Shown piece by piece: positions 28,845 to 37,600 of a stretch of DNA of 64,000 nt; the first letter of the stretch is position 1; each line of letters begins with the position of its first letter. The DNA is from Mesorhizobium sp. YIM 152430 (lineage in GTDB: Bacteria; Pseudomonadota; Alphaproteobacteria; Rhizobiales; Rhizobiaceae): positions 186,001 to 250,000 of the forward strand of contig NZ_JARGES010000020.1 in assembly GCF_029210365.1 (NCBI RefSeq), written 5' to 3'. The notes beneath the pieces are model-generated. The model had not been told where the DNA came from. It ran no database searches and was given only the letters and a program-made list of their open reading frames with translations. A program made the position numbers and the translations under genes.

Positions 28845-30218
28845 TCATCTCTCGACCCGTAACCGTACGGCATAAAACCCGTCGAGACCGGCGCGCTTGG
28901 GGTCGGCGTCAGGCAGCCCGGCCGGTGTCGTGCGCACCGCGCCGTCGGCGTCGAGAAAGCTGTCGACGAAGGGAAATTCCCCCGCCGCAAACGCCACGCG
29001 CTCCAGCTTCCGGTTCTCTGCGAGCGCCTTCGCGATCATCGCCTCGCCCTCTTCGGGGTCGAGCGAGCAGTTGCAGAACAGGATCGTGCCGCCTGGCTTC
29101 ACCAGCGTCGCCGCATGGTCGAGCATCCGCCGTTGAAGGCCGGCGAGCCGCGCAACGTCCTCCGGCGTCTTCGTCCACAGAACGTCCGGATGCCGGCGGA
29201 TCGTCCCGGTCGAGGAGCACGGCGCGTCGAGCAGCACGGCGTCGTAGAGTTTGGCCGGCTTGTGCTCGAACAGGTCCGACACGACGATCTCGGCCTCGAG
29301 CTTCAGCCGCTCCAGATTGCCGGCAAGCCGCTTCGCCCGGTTCGGCACCTTCTCGATCGCGACGACGCTCGCTCCCGCCAGCGCGAGCTGCGCCGTCTTG
29401 CCGCCCGGCGCGGCGCAAATGTCGGCCACGCGCAGACCCGCAATGTCGCCCATCAGTCGCGCCGGCAAGGCGGCGGCCGCGTCCTGCACCCACCATTCGC
29501 CCTCGGCAAAGCCGGCAAGCTCGGAAACCGGCCCGTCGATGGAGGTCAGCCGCACAGAGCCCGTCGGCAACACGAAGCCGCCCAGCTTTTCGGCCCAACC
29601 TTCCGGATTCGACTTCACCGTCAGGTCGATCGCCGCCTCGTGGCGGTGCATGTCGAGGATCGCCCGCGCCTGATCCTGGCCATAGGCGGCTTCCAGCCGT
29701 TTCGCGAACCAGTCCGGCGCCTCCACCGTCTTCGCCAGCACGGCCGGCAGCGCGCGCTCCTTTCGTCGCCCGATCTCGCGCAGGATGGCGTTGACGAGGT
29801 TGGCGAAGCGGCGCGTGCGCGGATCGGCCTTGGCATGGGTCACGGCAAGGTCGACCGCCGCGCTGTCGGGAACGTCGAGGAACAGGAGTTGCGCCGCGCC
29901 GACATGGAGGATGTGGGTCAGCGCCGCCGCATTGGACGGCAATTTCCGGTCGAGCCGCGAATCGATCAGCGCCTGGATCGCCATGCGGTGCCTGAGCGCC
30001 GTCGTCAGGATCGCGCGCACCAGCCCGCGGTCGCGCGCATCGAGCGCGCGATATTGGGGGTGGCCGTGCTCGCCGTCCGTCAGTCCGTCGAGCGATGTCT
30101 TCGTGTCGATCACCGCCGCGAGAAGGCGCGCGGCGACGCGCCGGGCGAGAAGGCCCGGCGTCTCGTCATGGGTTTCGGTCTGCTGTGGCTTCCTGCGCGC
30201 GGCCTTCACAGCACTCAC
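28845..30218 (-). CDS. rsmB: 16S rRNA (cytosine-5) methyltransferase RsmB
   Basis: SAM-dependent enzyme that methylates cytosine 967 of 16S rRNA, about 457 residues. The N-terminal NusB-like RNA-binding domain ([15 protein letters not shown] onward) is followed by a Rossmann methyltransferase domain with the SAM loop [11 protein letters not shown]. Motif [12 protein letters not shown], and motif [14 protein letters not shown], carry the two conserved cysteines. The start is uncertain: I propose GTG at 30218, which overlaps the htpX stop (GTGA). The open frame continues far upstream but only through htpX antiframe sequence. Co-transcribed with htpX. Confidence 0.9.
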   Translation of the reverse strand: MSAVKAARRKPQQTETHDETPGLLARRVAARLLAAVIDTKTSLDGLTDGEHGHPQYRALDARDRGLVRAILTTALRHRMAIQALIDSRLDRKLPSNAAALTHILHVGAAQLLFLDVPDSAAVDLAVTHAKADPRTRRFANLVNAILREIGRRKERALPAVLAKTVEAPDWFAKRLEAAYGQDQARAILDMHRHEAAIDLTVKSNPEGWAEKLGGFVLPTGSVRLTSIDGPVSELAGFAEGEWWVQDAAAALPARLMGDIAGLRVADICAAPGGKTAQLALAGASVVAIEKVPNRAKRLAGNLERLKLEAEIVVSDLFEHKPAKLYDAVLLDAPCSSTGTIRRHPDVLWTKTPEDVARLAGLQRRMLDHAATLVKPGGTILFCNCSLDPEEGEAMIAKALAENRKLERVAFAAGEFPFVDSFLDADGAVRTTPAGLPDADPKRAGLDGFYAVRLRVER

Positions 30219-31138
30219 GACCACGGGCCTCGCGGGCCGGAGGGCGAATTGCCGCCCCACGGACCGCTGGCGGAGGTCGTCGCGGCCGCCGGCGGCGCGA
30301 ACTCGCCCTGCATCTTCATCAGCGCAGCGATGCGGTTTTGCGTGTCGGGATGGGTGGAGAAGAGATTGTCCATCTTCTCGCCCGACAGCGGGTTGATGAT
30401 GAACATATGCGCCGTCGCCGGGTTGCGCTCGGCATTGTCGTTGCGCAGGCGTCCCGCCGCAGTCGCGATCTTGTTCAGCGCCGAGGCCAGCGATTGAGGG
30501 TTGCCGCAAATCTCCGCGCCGCGCCGGTCGGCGGCATATTCGCGCGTCCGGCTGATCGCCATCTGCACCATCATCGCCGCCAGCGGCGCGACGATCATCG
30601 CCACCAGAACGCCGATGATGCCGAGCGGATTGTTGTTGTTGCCGCCGCGAAAGAAGAACGCGAAATTGGCCAGCATCGAGATCGCGCCGGCGATCGTGGC
30701 GGTGATCGTCATGGTCAGCGTGTCGCGGTTCTGAACATGCGCCAGTTCGTGCGCCATCACGCCCGCCACCTCGTCATAGGTCAGCCGGTCGAGAAGCCCC
30801 GTCGTCGCCGCGACGGCGGCGTTCTGCGGGTTGCGCCCGGTGGCGAACGCGTTCGGCTGGTCCTCGCGGATCAGATAGACCTTCGGCATCGGGAGTTGCG
30901 CCCGCGCGGCGAGGTCGCGCACCATGCCGTAATATTCGGGCGCCGACCGCTCGTCGACCTCGACGGCATTGTGCATCCGCAAGACCATCTTGTCGGAGTT
31001 CCAGTAGGAAAAGAGGTTCATCGCGGCGGCGACGAAGAAGGCGATCATCATGCCGCCCGAGCCGCCGATCAGATAGCCGACGCCCATGAAGAGCGCGGTC
31101 ATGAACGCCAGAAGCATGGCGGTGCGCATGATGTTCAT
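30215..31138 (-). CDS. htpX: membrane zinc metalloprotease HtpX
   Basis: Inner-membrane M48 protease of 307 residues involved in quality control of membrane proteins under envelope stress. Two N-terminal membrane helices (about 6-24 and 28-48) are followed by the zinc site [10 protein letters not shown]. Another hydrophobic pair follows near 150-185, then the third-ligand region [15 protein letters not shown]. The C-terminal tail is Gly/Pro/Ser-rich ([18 protein letters not shown]), as in other rhizobial copies. The ATG at 31138 is preceded by AGGACA. It is divergent from the SDHAF4 homologue with a 106-base shared upstream region. Confidence 0.95.
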   Translation of the reverse strand: MNIMRTAMLLAFMTALFMGVGYLIGGSGGMMIAFFVAAAMNLFSYWNSDKMVLRMHNAVEVDERSAPEYYGMVRDLAARAQLPMPKVYLIREDQPNAFATGRNPQNAAVAATTGLLDRLTYDEVAGVMAHELAHVQNRDTLTMTITATIAGAISMLANFAFFFRGGNNNNPLGIIGVLVAMIVAPLAAMMVQMAISRTREYAADRRGAEICGNPQSLASALNKIATAAGRLRNDNAERNPATAHMFIINPLSGEKMDNLFSTHPDTQNRIAALMKMQGEFAPPAAATTSASGPWGGNSPSGPRGPWS

Positions 31139-31244
31139 CTCGTTGTCCTGTCCTCGTTCGTCGGGCGGTCGCAAAGCGCGTGAATGCGGCTTATATGATG
31201 GGAAGATCAAGCCCTTGTTTCAATATCGCAGCCTTGAAGACGCC

Positions 31245-31442
31245 ATGTCCGACCAAGCCGACGCCCCCACCCCCCGCCTTCTCACCGAAGCCGCCCACCG
31301 TGCGCTGGCAGAGGCCGAAGCGCGCCGGCGCGAATACGATGCCGCCGAGGCCGATCTGCCGGTCGAAAAAGGCGGCCGCGGCGGGCGCGATCCGGCCCGC
31401 TACGGCGACTGGGAAGTGAAAGGACGCGCAAGCGATTTCTAA
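31245..31442 (+). CDS. DUF1674 protein, succinate dehydrogenase assembly factor 4 homologue
   Basis: Protein of 65 residues ending in the DUF1674/SDHAF4 signature: PVEKGGRGGRDPARYGDWE followed by KGRASDF. The mitochondrial homologue helps assembly of the flavinylated SdhA subunit; a similar bacterial role is inferred. The ATG at 31245 lies just before the conserved part, and the longer frame upstream crosses the htpX promoter region. It is divergent from htpX and not near sdh genes in this window. Confidence 0.85.
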   Translation: MSDQADAPTPRLLTEAAHRALAEAEARRREYDAAEADLPVEKGGRGGRDPARYGDWEVKGRASDF

Positions 31443-31538
31443 TCTATCGCTTGCCGCACGAATTGCCGCACCGCGGGAGGAACAGCCGGACACGCCGCGA
31501 GTTAGACCCTGGACATCACACAGGGAAAGGGTTGCGGT

Positions 31539-32414
31539 ATGCTCATTCGTCTCGGCTACGAAATCGCGATCGGTTGCACGCAACCCACACCCTTGATCCT
31601 CTCGCTCGATCTCCACCCCGACCGCCGGGCCGACATTCGCTGGCAAAGCGGCGTCACCTCGCATCCGATGGTGCCGATGCGCACCTATGTCGACCAGTTC
31701 GGCAATCGCTGCCGCCGCCTCGTCGCGCCGCAGGGCGATTTCACCGTGCGCTACGACGCGGTCGTCGAGGATTCGGGCAAGCCCGACGTGGTCGCCGAGA
31801 ATGCCGGCGAGGTCCCCGTCGACCAGTTGCCGGCCGAAACGCTGGTCTACCTCCTCGGCAGCCGCTATTGCGAAACCGACCTGTTGACGCCGATCGCCTG
31901 GCAGTTGTTCGGCAACGTCCAACCGGGCTGGCAGCGCGTCCAGGCGATCTGCGACTTCGTCCACAACCGGATTTCGTTCAGCTACGGCTATGCCCGCGCC
32001 AGCCGCACCGCCGGTCAAGCTTATGAGGAGCGCGTCGGCGTGTGCCGCGACTTCGCCCATCTCGCCGTGACCCTCTGCCGCGCGATGAACATCCCGGCCC
32101 GCTACGCGACCGGCTATCTCGGCGACATCAACGTGCCCGTCGATCCCGCCCCGATGGACTTCTCCGCCTGGTTCGAGGTCTATCTCGACGGCGGCTGGTA
32201 CACGTTCGATGCCCGTCACAACGTTCCCCGCACCGGACGCGTCGTCCTCGCGCGCGGCCGCGACGCGACCGACGTGCCGATCGTCCACACCTTCGGCGCC
32301 CATCAACTCAACAAGTTCGAGGTCTGGACCTACGAGCAGAATTCCGAGCCGATGGCCGCCGAACTGCGCCGCGCGCCCCGCGCCGCCGACGCCCCGCTCA
32401 GCCTTTCCGCCTGA
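31539..32414 (+). CDS. transglutaminase-like family protein
   Basis: Cytoplasmic protein of 291 residues with a bacterial transglutaminase-like N-terminal region (about 1-110) and a papain-fold core. The nucleophile is in GVCRDFAHLAVTLCRA, and the Asp of the triad is probably in WYTFDARHN. At the place where HAWxEV usually supplies the catalytic His, the sequence reads FSAWFEVYL, with Ser instead of His. It may therefore be a subfamily that uses another residue, or be non-catalytic. Such proteins usually act as peptidases rather than cross-linkers. It precedes the nuclease gene on the same strand, and a large hairpin starts 22 bases after its stop. Confidence 0.85.
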   Translation: MLIRLGYEIAIGCTQPTPLILSLDLHPDRRADIRWQSGVTSHPMVPMRTYVDQFGNRCRRLVAPQGDFTVRYDAVVEDSGKPDVVAENAGEVPVDQLPAETLVYLLGSRYCETDLLTPIAWQLFGNVQPGWQRVQAICDFVHNRISFSYGYARASRTAGQAYEERVGVCRDFAHLAVTLCRAMNIPARYATGYLGDINVPVDPAPMDFSAWFEVYLDGGWYTFDARHNVPRTGRVVLARGRDATDVPIVHTFGAHQLNKFEVWTYEQNSEPMAAELRRAPRAADAPLSLSA

Positions 32415-32435
32415 ACCCCTTGCCAAATCGCCTGC

Positions 32436-32471
32436 AATAGGAATAAATGCCGTATGGCATTTATTCCTATT
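32436..32471 (+). promoter_or_regulatory. perfect 16-bp hairpin enclosing the nuclease start codon
   Basis: AATAGGAATAAATGCC (32436-32451) and its exact complement (32456-32471) flank the 4-base loop GTAT. The nuclease ATG occupies 32454-32456, at the edge of the loop. The only candidate Shine-Dalgarno bases (AGGA, 32439-32442) are buried in the stem. The AT-rich stem is unlike the surrounding sequence. It could act as a translational gate, a terminator for the upstream gene, or both. Confidence 0.75.
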
Positions 32472-32876
32472 TTGCTTCTGGCGTTTCTGACCCAGCCCGC
32501 TCATGCCGCCGAAGTCACCGGCCCCGTCCGAGCGAGCCTCGTGCGTGTCATCGACGGCGACACGGTCGAGGCCGACGTCCATGTCTGGCCGGGCCATACG
32601 GTGCGCGTGTCCGTCCGCCTGCGCGGCATCGACGCGCCGGAACTGCGGTCCCCGTGCGAGGCGGAAAAGGCGGCTGCGCTCCGCGCGCGCGACGTTCTTG
32701 CCGGCCTGCTCGTTTCCGGCGCCTTCCACATCCGCAATGTCGATGGCGACAAGTTCTTCGGTCGCGTCGTCGCCGACATCGAAACCCCCGAAGGCGAGGT
32801 TATCGCCGACCGGCTTTTGAACGCCGGCATCGTGCGCCCTTATGACGGCAAGGCCCGCGCGCCCTGGTGCGACTGA
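32454..32876 (+). CDS. secreted thermonuclease (SNase-like) family protein
   Basis: Exported nuclease-like protein of 140 residues. A short signal peptide (MAFIPILLLAFLTQPAHA|AE) is followed by one staphylococcal-nuclease-like domain: VIDGDTVEADV, RLRGIDAPEL, GDKFFGRVVADI and a late LLNAGIVRPYDG. The Asp/Arg/Glu catalytic positions appear kept (D in GDTV, R in RLRG, R in FGRV), but I did not align it. The role could be nucleic-acid scavenging or cell-envelope processing. The start codon lies in a 16-bp hairpin with the ribosome-binding site hidden, suggesting low or conditional translation. Confidence 0.85.
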   Translation: MAFIPILLLAFLTQPAHAAEVTGPVRASLVRVIDGDTVEADVHVWPGHTVRVSVRLRGIDAPELRSPCEAEKAAALRARDVLAGLLVSGAFHIRNVDGDKFFGRVVADIETPEGEVIADRLLNAGIVRPYDGKARAPWCD

Positions 32877-32944
32877 ACGAAAGACGGATGGCACGGCTTT
32901 CAAGCATTTCCGCGCGGTTCACTGGCACAGACGAAATAGGCAAT

Positions 32945-32976
32945 GAAAAAGGGCCGGTCTCGCCGACCGGCCCTTC
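32945..32976 (-). terminator. intrinsic terminator, strongest on the minus strand
   Basis: AAGGGCCGGTC and GACCGGCCCTT pair over 11 bp with a 5-base loop (32949-32959 with 32965-32975). Minus-strand reading gives a T-run right after the stem; on the plus strand only two T follow. It ends the transcript of the 22-codon gene and may also stop read-through from the nuclease gene. Confidence 0.8.
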
Positions 32977-33032
32977 CGTGTCTTTATCCGCAGCGCGGCA
33001 TCCGGGTCAGGCCCGGCCGCGCATCAACCCCG

Positions 33033-33101
33033 TCAGGAAGGCTGCTTCCCGAAAGGGCGATCCGCTCGGGCCACGCTACGGCTAACGATAACACTCGACA
33101 T
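33033..33101 (-). CDS. 22-residue small protein with extended Shine-Dalgarno sequence
   Basis: I do not recognise a named family. The peptide begins MSSVIVSRSVARADRP and ends FGKQPS. The case for a real gene is its signals. AAGGAGGTGATCC (minus strand, 33115-33103) complements the 16S rRNA 3' end over 13 bases, with AGGAGG seven bases before the ATG. A TTGTCA-N17-CACATT promoter lies about 40 bases further upstream, and a strong terminator lies about 60 bases after the stop. The peptide is basic (several Arg, one Lys) with no membrane segment. It lies 84 bases downstream of an MFS gene on the same strand. It could be a small functional protein, a leader peptide or part of a regulatory RNA. 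Confidence 0.6.
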   Translation of the reverse strand: MSSVIVSRSVARADRPFGKQPS

Positions 33102-33137
33102 CGGATCACCTCCTTCCAGTTCGTTGAACACAAGCCG

Positions 33138-33166
33138 AATGTGGGACACATCCGCCGCCATGACAA
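33138..33166 (-). promoter_or_regulatory. candidate promoter of the 22-codon gene
   Basis: Minus-strand TTGTCA (33166-33161) and CACATT (33143-33138) are separated by exactly 17 bases. This predicts a start near 33131 and a short leader of about 30 bases before the ATG at 33101. Confidence 0.45.
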
Positions 33167-33184
33167 GGGCCGGAAGGACGCCGC

Positions 33185-34579
33185 TCACGACCCGGTCGCC
33201 ATCGCCTCCCGGTGCCGGCTCTTCACGAAGGGCAGCAGCACCAGCCCGATGATGAAGAGCCCGATGATGGGCGTCACGCCGACGCGCTGCGCATCGACCG
33301 GCGACAGATCGAAGGCTTGCGAAGCGGCCCAGCCCGTCACGAGCGCGATCGAGAGCGGACCGATGAAGGTCGTCGCCTTGCCCGACAGCGCATAGAGGCC
33401 GAATGCTTCCGTGACCCGGTCCTTGTCGACCTGATCGACGAGAAGCGTGCGCGAGGCGGCCTGGATCGACCCGCCTGCCGCCCCGATGAGGCAGCCGGCG
33501 AAATAGAACACCAGCACCGGCAGGCCGCTGCCGTCCGCCACCGACATGAACAGCACCTGTGTCTGCGTCGTCGAGATGATGAGGGCGCAGCAGAGCACCA
33601 GTATCACCGCCGACCAGGCCACCACGATCTTCGGCCCGAAGCGCTGGTCCATGCGCCCGCCGACATAGGCGCCGATCGCGCCGGTGATGTTGGAAAGGAT
33701 GCCGAATATGCCGATCTGGATGATCGAAAGTCCCAGCACGCCCGCCGCATAGATGCCGCCGAAGGCATAGAGCGCGTTCAGCCCGTCGCGATAGAACATC
33801 GACGAGATCAGGAAGGAGAAATAGCTGCGCTCCGACGGCAACCGCTTCAATGTCTGCTTCAGCTTCGAAAGCCCGTCGCGCACAGCCCCCTTGATCGCCG
33901 GCCTGCGCATCACGTCGGGGGTGAACAGGAACATCGGGATGATGAAGACGAGATACCAGATCGCAGTCAGCGGCCCCGCCGCCCGGTCGCCCTCGCGCAT
34001 CGCGGGGTCGAGGCCGAGCACCGGCTCCAGCCCGATCAGCGTGCGTCCGCTCTCCGGCGAGGCCGACATGAAGCCGAGCACCATGATCAGCGAGATCAGC
34101 CCGCCGACATAGCCGAGTCCCCAGGCCGAACCCGAAAGCCGCCCGAGTTCGGAGCGGGGGACGAGCGACGGCATCATCGCATTGTTGAAGACGGCGGCAT
34201 ATTCCATGCCGAAAACCGCGACCGCGATGATCACCAGTATCCATGTCAGGTCGCTCATGCCGGGCGCTGCGAACCACAGCATCCAGCAGCCGACGATGCC
34301 GATGACGGAAAAGACCGCGATCCACGGCTTGCGCGGCCCGCTCGCATCGGCGATCGCGCCGAGAACCGGTGAGGAAAAGGCGATGAGCAGTCCGCCGATT
34401 CCCGTCGCATAGCCCCACAATTCCTGTCCCCGCGCCGCATCCGGCGCGACAGCGGCGGCGAAATAGGGCGCGAAGACGAAGGTGATGATCAGCGTGTGAA
34501 AGGGCTGCTGCGCCCAGTCGAAGAACATCCATCCCCAGATCGCGCGTTTCGACGCCCGCGCCTCGACAGTCCCGTCCAT
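33185..34579 (-). CDS. MFS transporter, UMF1/Atg22-like
   Basis: Membrane transporter of 464 residues, about 12 helices, resembling the UMF1/Atg22-like MFS branch, whose eukaryotic members export amino acids from vacuoles. Typical features are the N-terminal WGWMFFDWAQQPFHTLI, the loop motif GAIADASGPRKPWI, FNNAMMPSLVPRSELGRLSG and the second-half MLRQ-like loop region (GGRMDQRFGPKIVV). The substrate is not known. It starts 24 bases after the glutamate dehydrogenase stop on the same strand, so co-transcription is likely. That would fit amino-acid traffic, but the link is inferred. Confidence 0.85.
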   Translation of the reverse strand: MDGTVEARASKRAIWGWMFFDWAQQPFHTLIITFVFAPYFAAAVAPDAARGQELWGYATGIGGLLIAFSSPVLGAIADASGPRKPWIAVFSVIGIVGCWMLWFAAPGMSDLTWILVIIAVAVFGMEYAAVFNNAMMPSLVPRSELGRLSGSAWGLGYVGGLISLIMVLGFMSASPESGRTLIGLEPVLGLDPAMREGDRAAGPLTAIWYLVFIIPMFLFTPDVMRRPAIKGAVRDGLSKLKQTLKRLPSERSYFSFLISSMFYRDGLNALYAFGGIYAAGVLGLSIIQIGIFGILSNITGAIGAYVGGRMDQRFGPKIVVAWSAVILVLCCALIISTTQTQVLFMSVADGSGLPVLVFYFAGCLIGAAGGSIQAASRTLLVDQVDKDRVTEAFGLYALSGKATTFIGPLSIALVTGWAASQAFDLSPVDAQRVGVTPIIGLFIIGLVLLPFVKSRHREAMATGS

Positions 34580-34603
34580 ACCGCCCCCCCAATGTTCCTG
34601 CCC

Positions 34604-37600
34604 CTAGGGCGCAATGTCCGTCAGGTCCGACATCAGTCCTGCCGCGACCGTCAGCCGCGAAACGGTGATGTCGCCGCCTTCCGTCAGGCTTTGCAGCCGG
34701 TCGCGCGTGCGCGAAATCCGCATACCGCCCGCCTCGATCCAGGCTTCCACCGGCGCCTTCTCCTTCGGGAAAGCGCCGAGCGCGGCTGCCGCAATGCCCC
34801 GGCGCGCGGCGTTGATCTGGTCGGTCGCGCGCGCCAGCGCCAGCCCGTCATAATAATCGGACGGCGAAATCGACCGCGCGGCATCGGCGATGCGCCCGAT
34901 CCGGAACGCGTCGGTGACGGCGAAGAAGGCACGCGCGGCGGTTTCCAGTTCGGCCTCCGCCGTCTGCGCCACCAGCGCGATGTCGGGGATGAGTTCGGCG
35001 ACGTGAAGCTGGGTGATGCGCTCGGCGAGCTTCTGCGACACCCCGGCCTTGAGCAGGGCGGCGACCCGCTCCTCCTGCCTTTCCTGCGTGAAGGGCGGCA
35101 GCATCCGCGAAAGCTTCGGCTCCAGCGCCTTTCGCGCACCTTGCAGCCCGTCGATCTCGTCCCCGATCAGGTCCGACGTCAAGTCGTTCTTGAGGAACCA
35201 TGCGCTCGCCGAATGCACGAGGCGGCCGACCTGCTGGTAGAGTTCGAGTTGCGTCGCGCCGTCGATCTTCGCGTCGAGCGCGTCGATCTCGCCATAAAGG
35301 TCGGGCAGATCGAAACCGTCGCGCACGATCGCGAAGGCCGCGACGATCTCGGCCGCCGAGCGTCCCGTCAGATCCTGGAGCCGGCTGACGAAGGACGGCC
35401 CGCCGCGATTGATCGCCTCGTTGGCGAGCTGGGTCGCGATGATCTCGCGGCGCAGCCGGTGCGTCTTGATCGGCCCGGCGAACTTCTTGACCATCTTCTG
35501 CGGGAAATAATCGAGAAGATCGGCTTCGAGGTGCGGATCGTCGGGCACGCCGCTCGCCACGATGTCGTCGAAGAGCACGATCTTGGCATAGGCAAGCAGA
35601 ACGCCGATCTCGGCCCGCGTCAGCGGCGCTCCGCGCACTTCGCGCTCGGCCATTGCCGCGGTCGACGGCAGCACCTCGACGTCGCGGTCGAGCAGGCCGC
35701 GCCCTTCCAGCGCCTCCATGAAGCGTTCCTGATAGCCGAGATCGGCCGCCCCGCGCAGCGCGGTCAGCGAGATCGCCAGCGACTGCCGGTAATTGTTGGC
35801 GAGCACCAGGTTCGCCACTTCGTCCGTCATATCGGCGAGAAGCTTGTCGCGGTTCGGCCGCGTCAGGTCGCCGGCGCGCATCGCCGAGGCGAGTGCGATC
35901 TTGATGTTGACCTCGACGTCGGACGAATTGACGCCGGCCGAATTGTCGATCGCATCCGAATTGCAGCGCCCGCCATTCATCCCGTATTCGATGCGCGCGC
36001 GCTGCGTGACGCCGAGATTGGCGCCCTCGCCAATCACCTTCGCGCCGACCTGTTTTGCCGTGATGCGCAGCGTGTCGTTGGCCTTGTCACCGACATCGGC
36101 ATTGCTCTCGGCCTCGGCCCGCACATAGGTCCCGATGCCGCCGAACCATAAGAGGTCGACCTTCGCCATCAGGATCGCGCGCATGATCTCGACCGGCGTC
36201 GCCGTCGTCGAGGAAAGGCCGATCGCGTCCGCCGCCGCCTTGGAAAGCTCGATCGACTTCTGGCTGCGTGAGACGATGATGCCGCCTTCGGAAAGCTTGG
36301 AGCGGTCGTAGTCCTGCCAGCTCGACTGGCCCTTCTCGAAGAGCCGCTGCCGTTCCTTGAAGGACGACGCCGGATCCGGGTCGGGATCGATGAAGATGTC
36401 CCGATGGTCGAACGCCGCGATCAGTCGCGTCGCCTTGGAAAGCAGCATCCCGTTGCCGAACACGTCGCCCGACATGTCGCCGACGCCGGTCACGGTGAAG
36501 GGTTCGGTCTGAATGTCGCGGTTCATCTCGCGGAAATGCCGCTTCACCGCCTCCCACGCGCCGCGCGCGGTGATGCCCATCTTCTTGTGATCGTAGCCGG
36601 CCGACCCGCCAGAGGCGAAGGCGTCGTCGAGCCAGAAGCCGTGCGCCTGGCTGATCGCGTTCGCCGTGTCGGAAAAGGTCGCCGTGCCCTTGTCGGCCGC
36701 GACGACGAAATACGGATCGTCCCCGTCCTGCCGCACCAGGTTGGTCGGCGGCACCACGTCCTCGCCCTCGATATTGTCGGTGACGGAAAGGAGCGAGGTG
36801 ATGAAGTTGACATAGGCTTTTTTCCCCGCCTCGAAGATATCGCCGCGCGATCCGCCGACCGGCAATTGCTTCGGGTAGAATCCGCCCTTGGCGCCGACAG
36901 GCACGATGACGGCATTCTTCACCTGCTGTGCCTTGACGAGGCCAAGCACTTCGGTGCGGTAATCCTGCGCCCGGTCCGACCAGCGCAGCCCGCCGCGCGC
37001 CACCGCGCCGAAGCGCAGGTGGACGCCCTCGACCTCCGGCCCGTAGACGAAGATCTCGCGCCAGGGACGCGGCGCGGGAAGACCGCGCACCGCGCGCGAA
37101 TCGAGCTTCAGCGCCAGAGACACGCCGTCCTTGTCGGGCGCGTAGAAATTGGTCCGCAGCGTCGACTGGATGAGGTTCAGATAGCGCCGGATGACGGCGT
37201 CATCGTCGATCTGGGGCACCGATTCCAAAGCCGTTTCGATCGATTCCGCCGCTTTTTGAGCTGAAACTTCGCTGTTTTCAGCTCGTTCCGGGTCGAAACG
37301 GGCCGAAAAAAGCGCAATCAGATGGCCTGCGATGGCGGGATAACGGTTCAGGACCGAGGCGACGAACTCCTGGTTCTGTGGAATCCCGGCCTGCTGGAGA
37401 TAGCGGCCATAGGCCCGCAGAAGGCCGATGTTCCGCGCTGTCAGCCCCGCCGTCTGGACGAGCCCGGCATAGGAATCATTGTCGCTCTCGCCATTCCAGA
37501 CCGACAGGAACACGTCGGCCAGAAGCGCCCCGCCGTCTGTCAGGTCGATCTCGGCCCCGGAGCCGCTTTCGAGTTCCATGTCGTGTAAAAAGACCGGCTT

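Noticed and set aside
28532-28855. Overlapping small open frames on both strands in the rsmB-heparinase gap
   Set aside because: None has a ribosome-binding site or protein-like composition; palindromic structure explains the open frames on both strands.
33103-33115. Match to the 3' end of 16S rRNA
   Set aside because: Only 13 bases match. It is the complement of an extended Shine-Dalgarno sequence for the small gene on the other strand, not an rRNA fragment.
33102-34592. Long minus-strand frame overlapping the MFS gene in another register
   Set aside because: The MFS protein is clearly encoded in the other frame. Only the last 22 codons of this frame, after the strong ribosome-binding site, are credible and are annotated separately.
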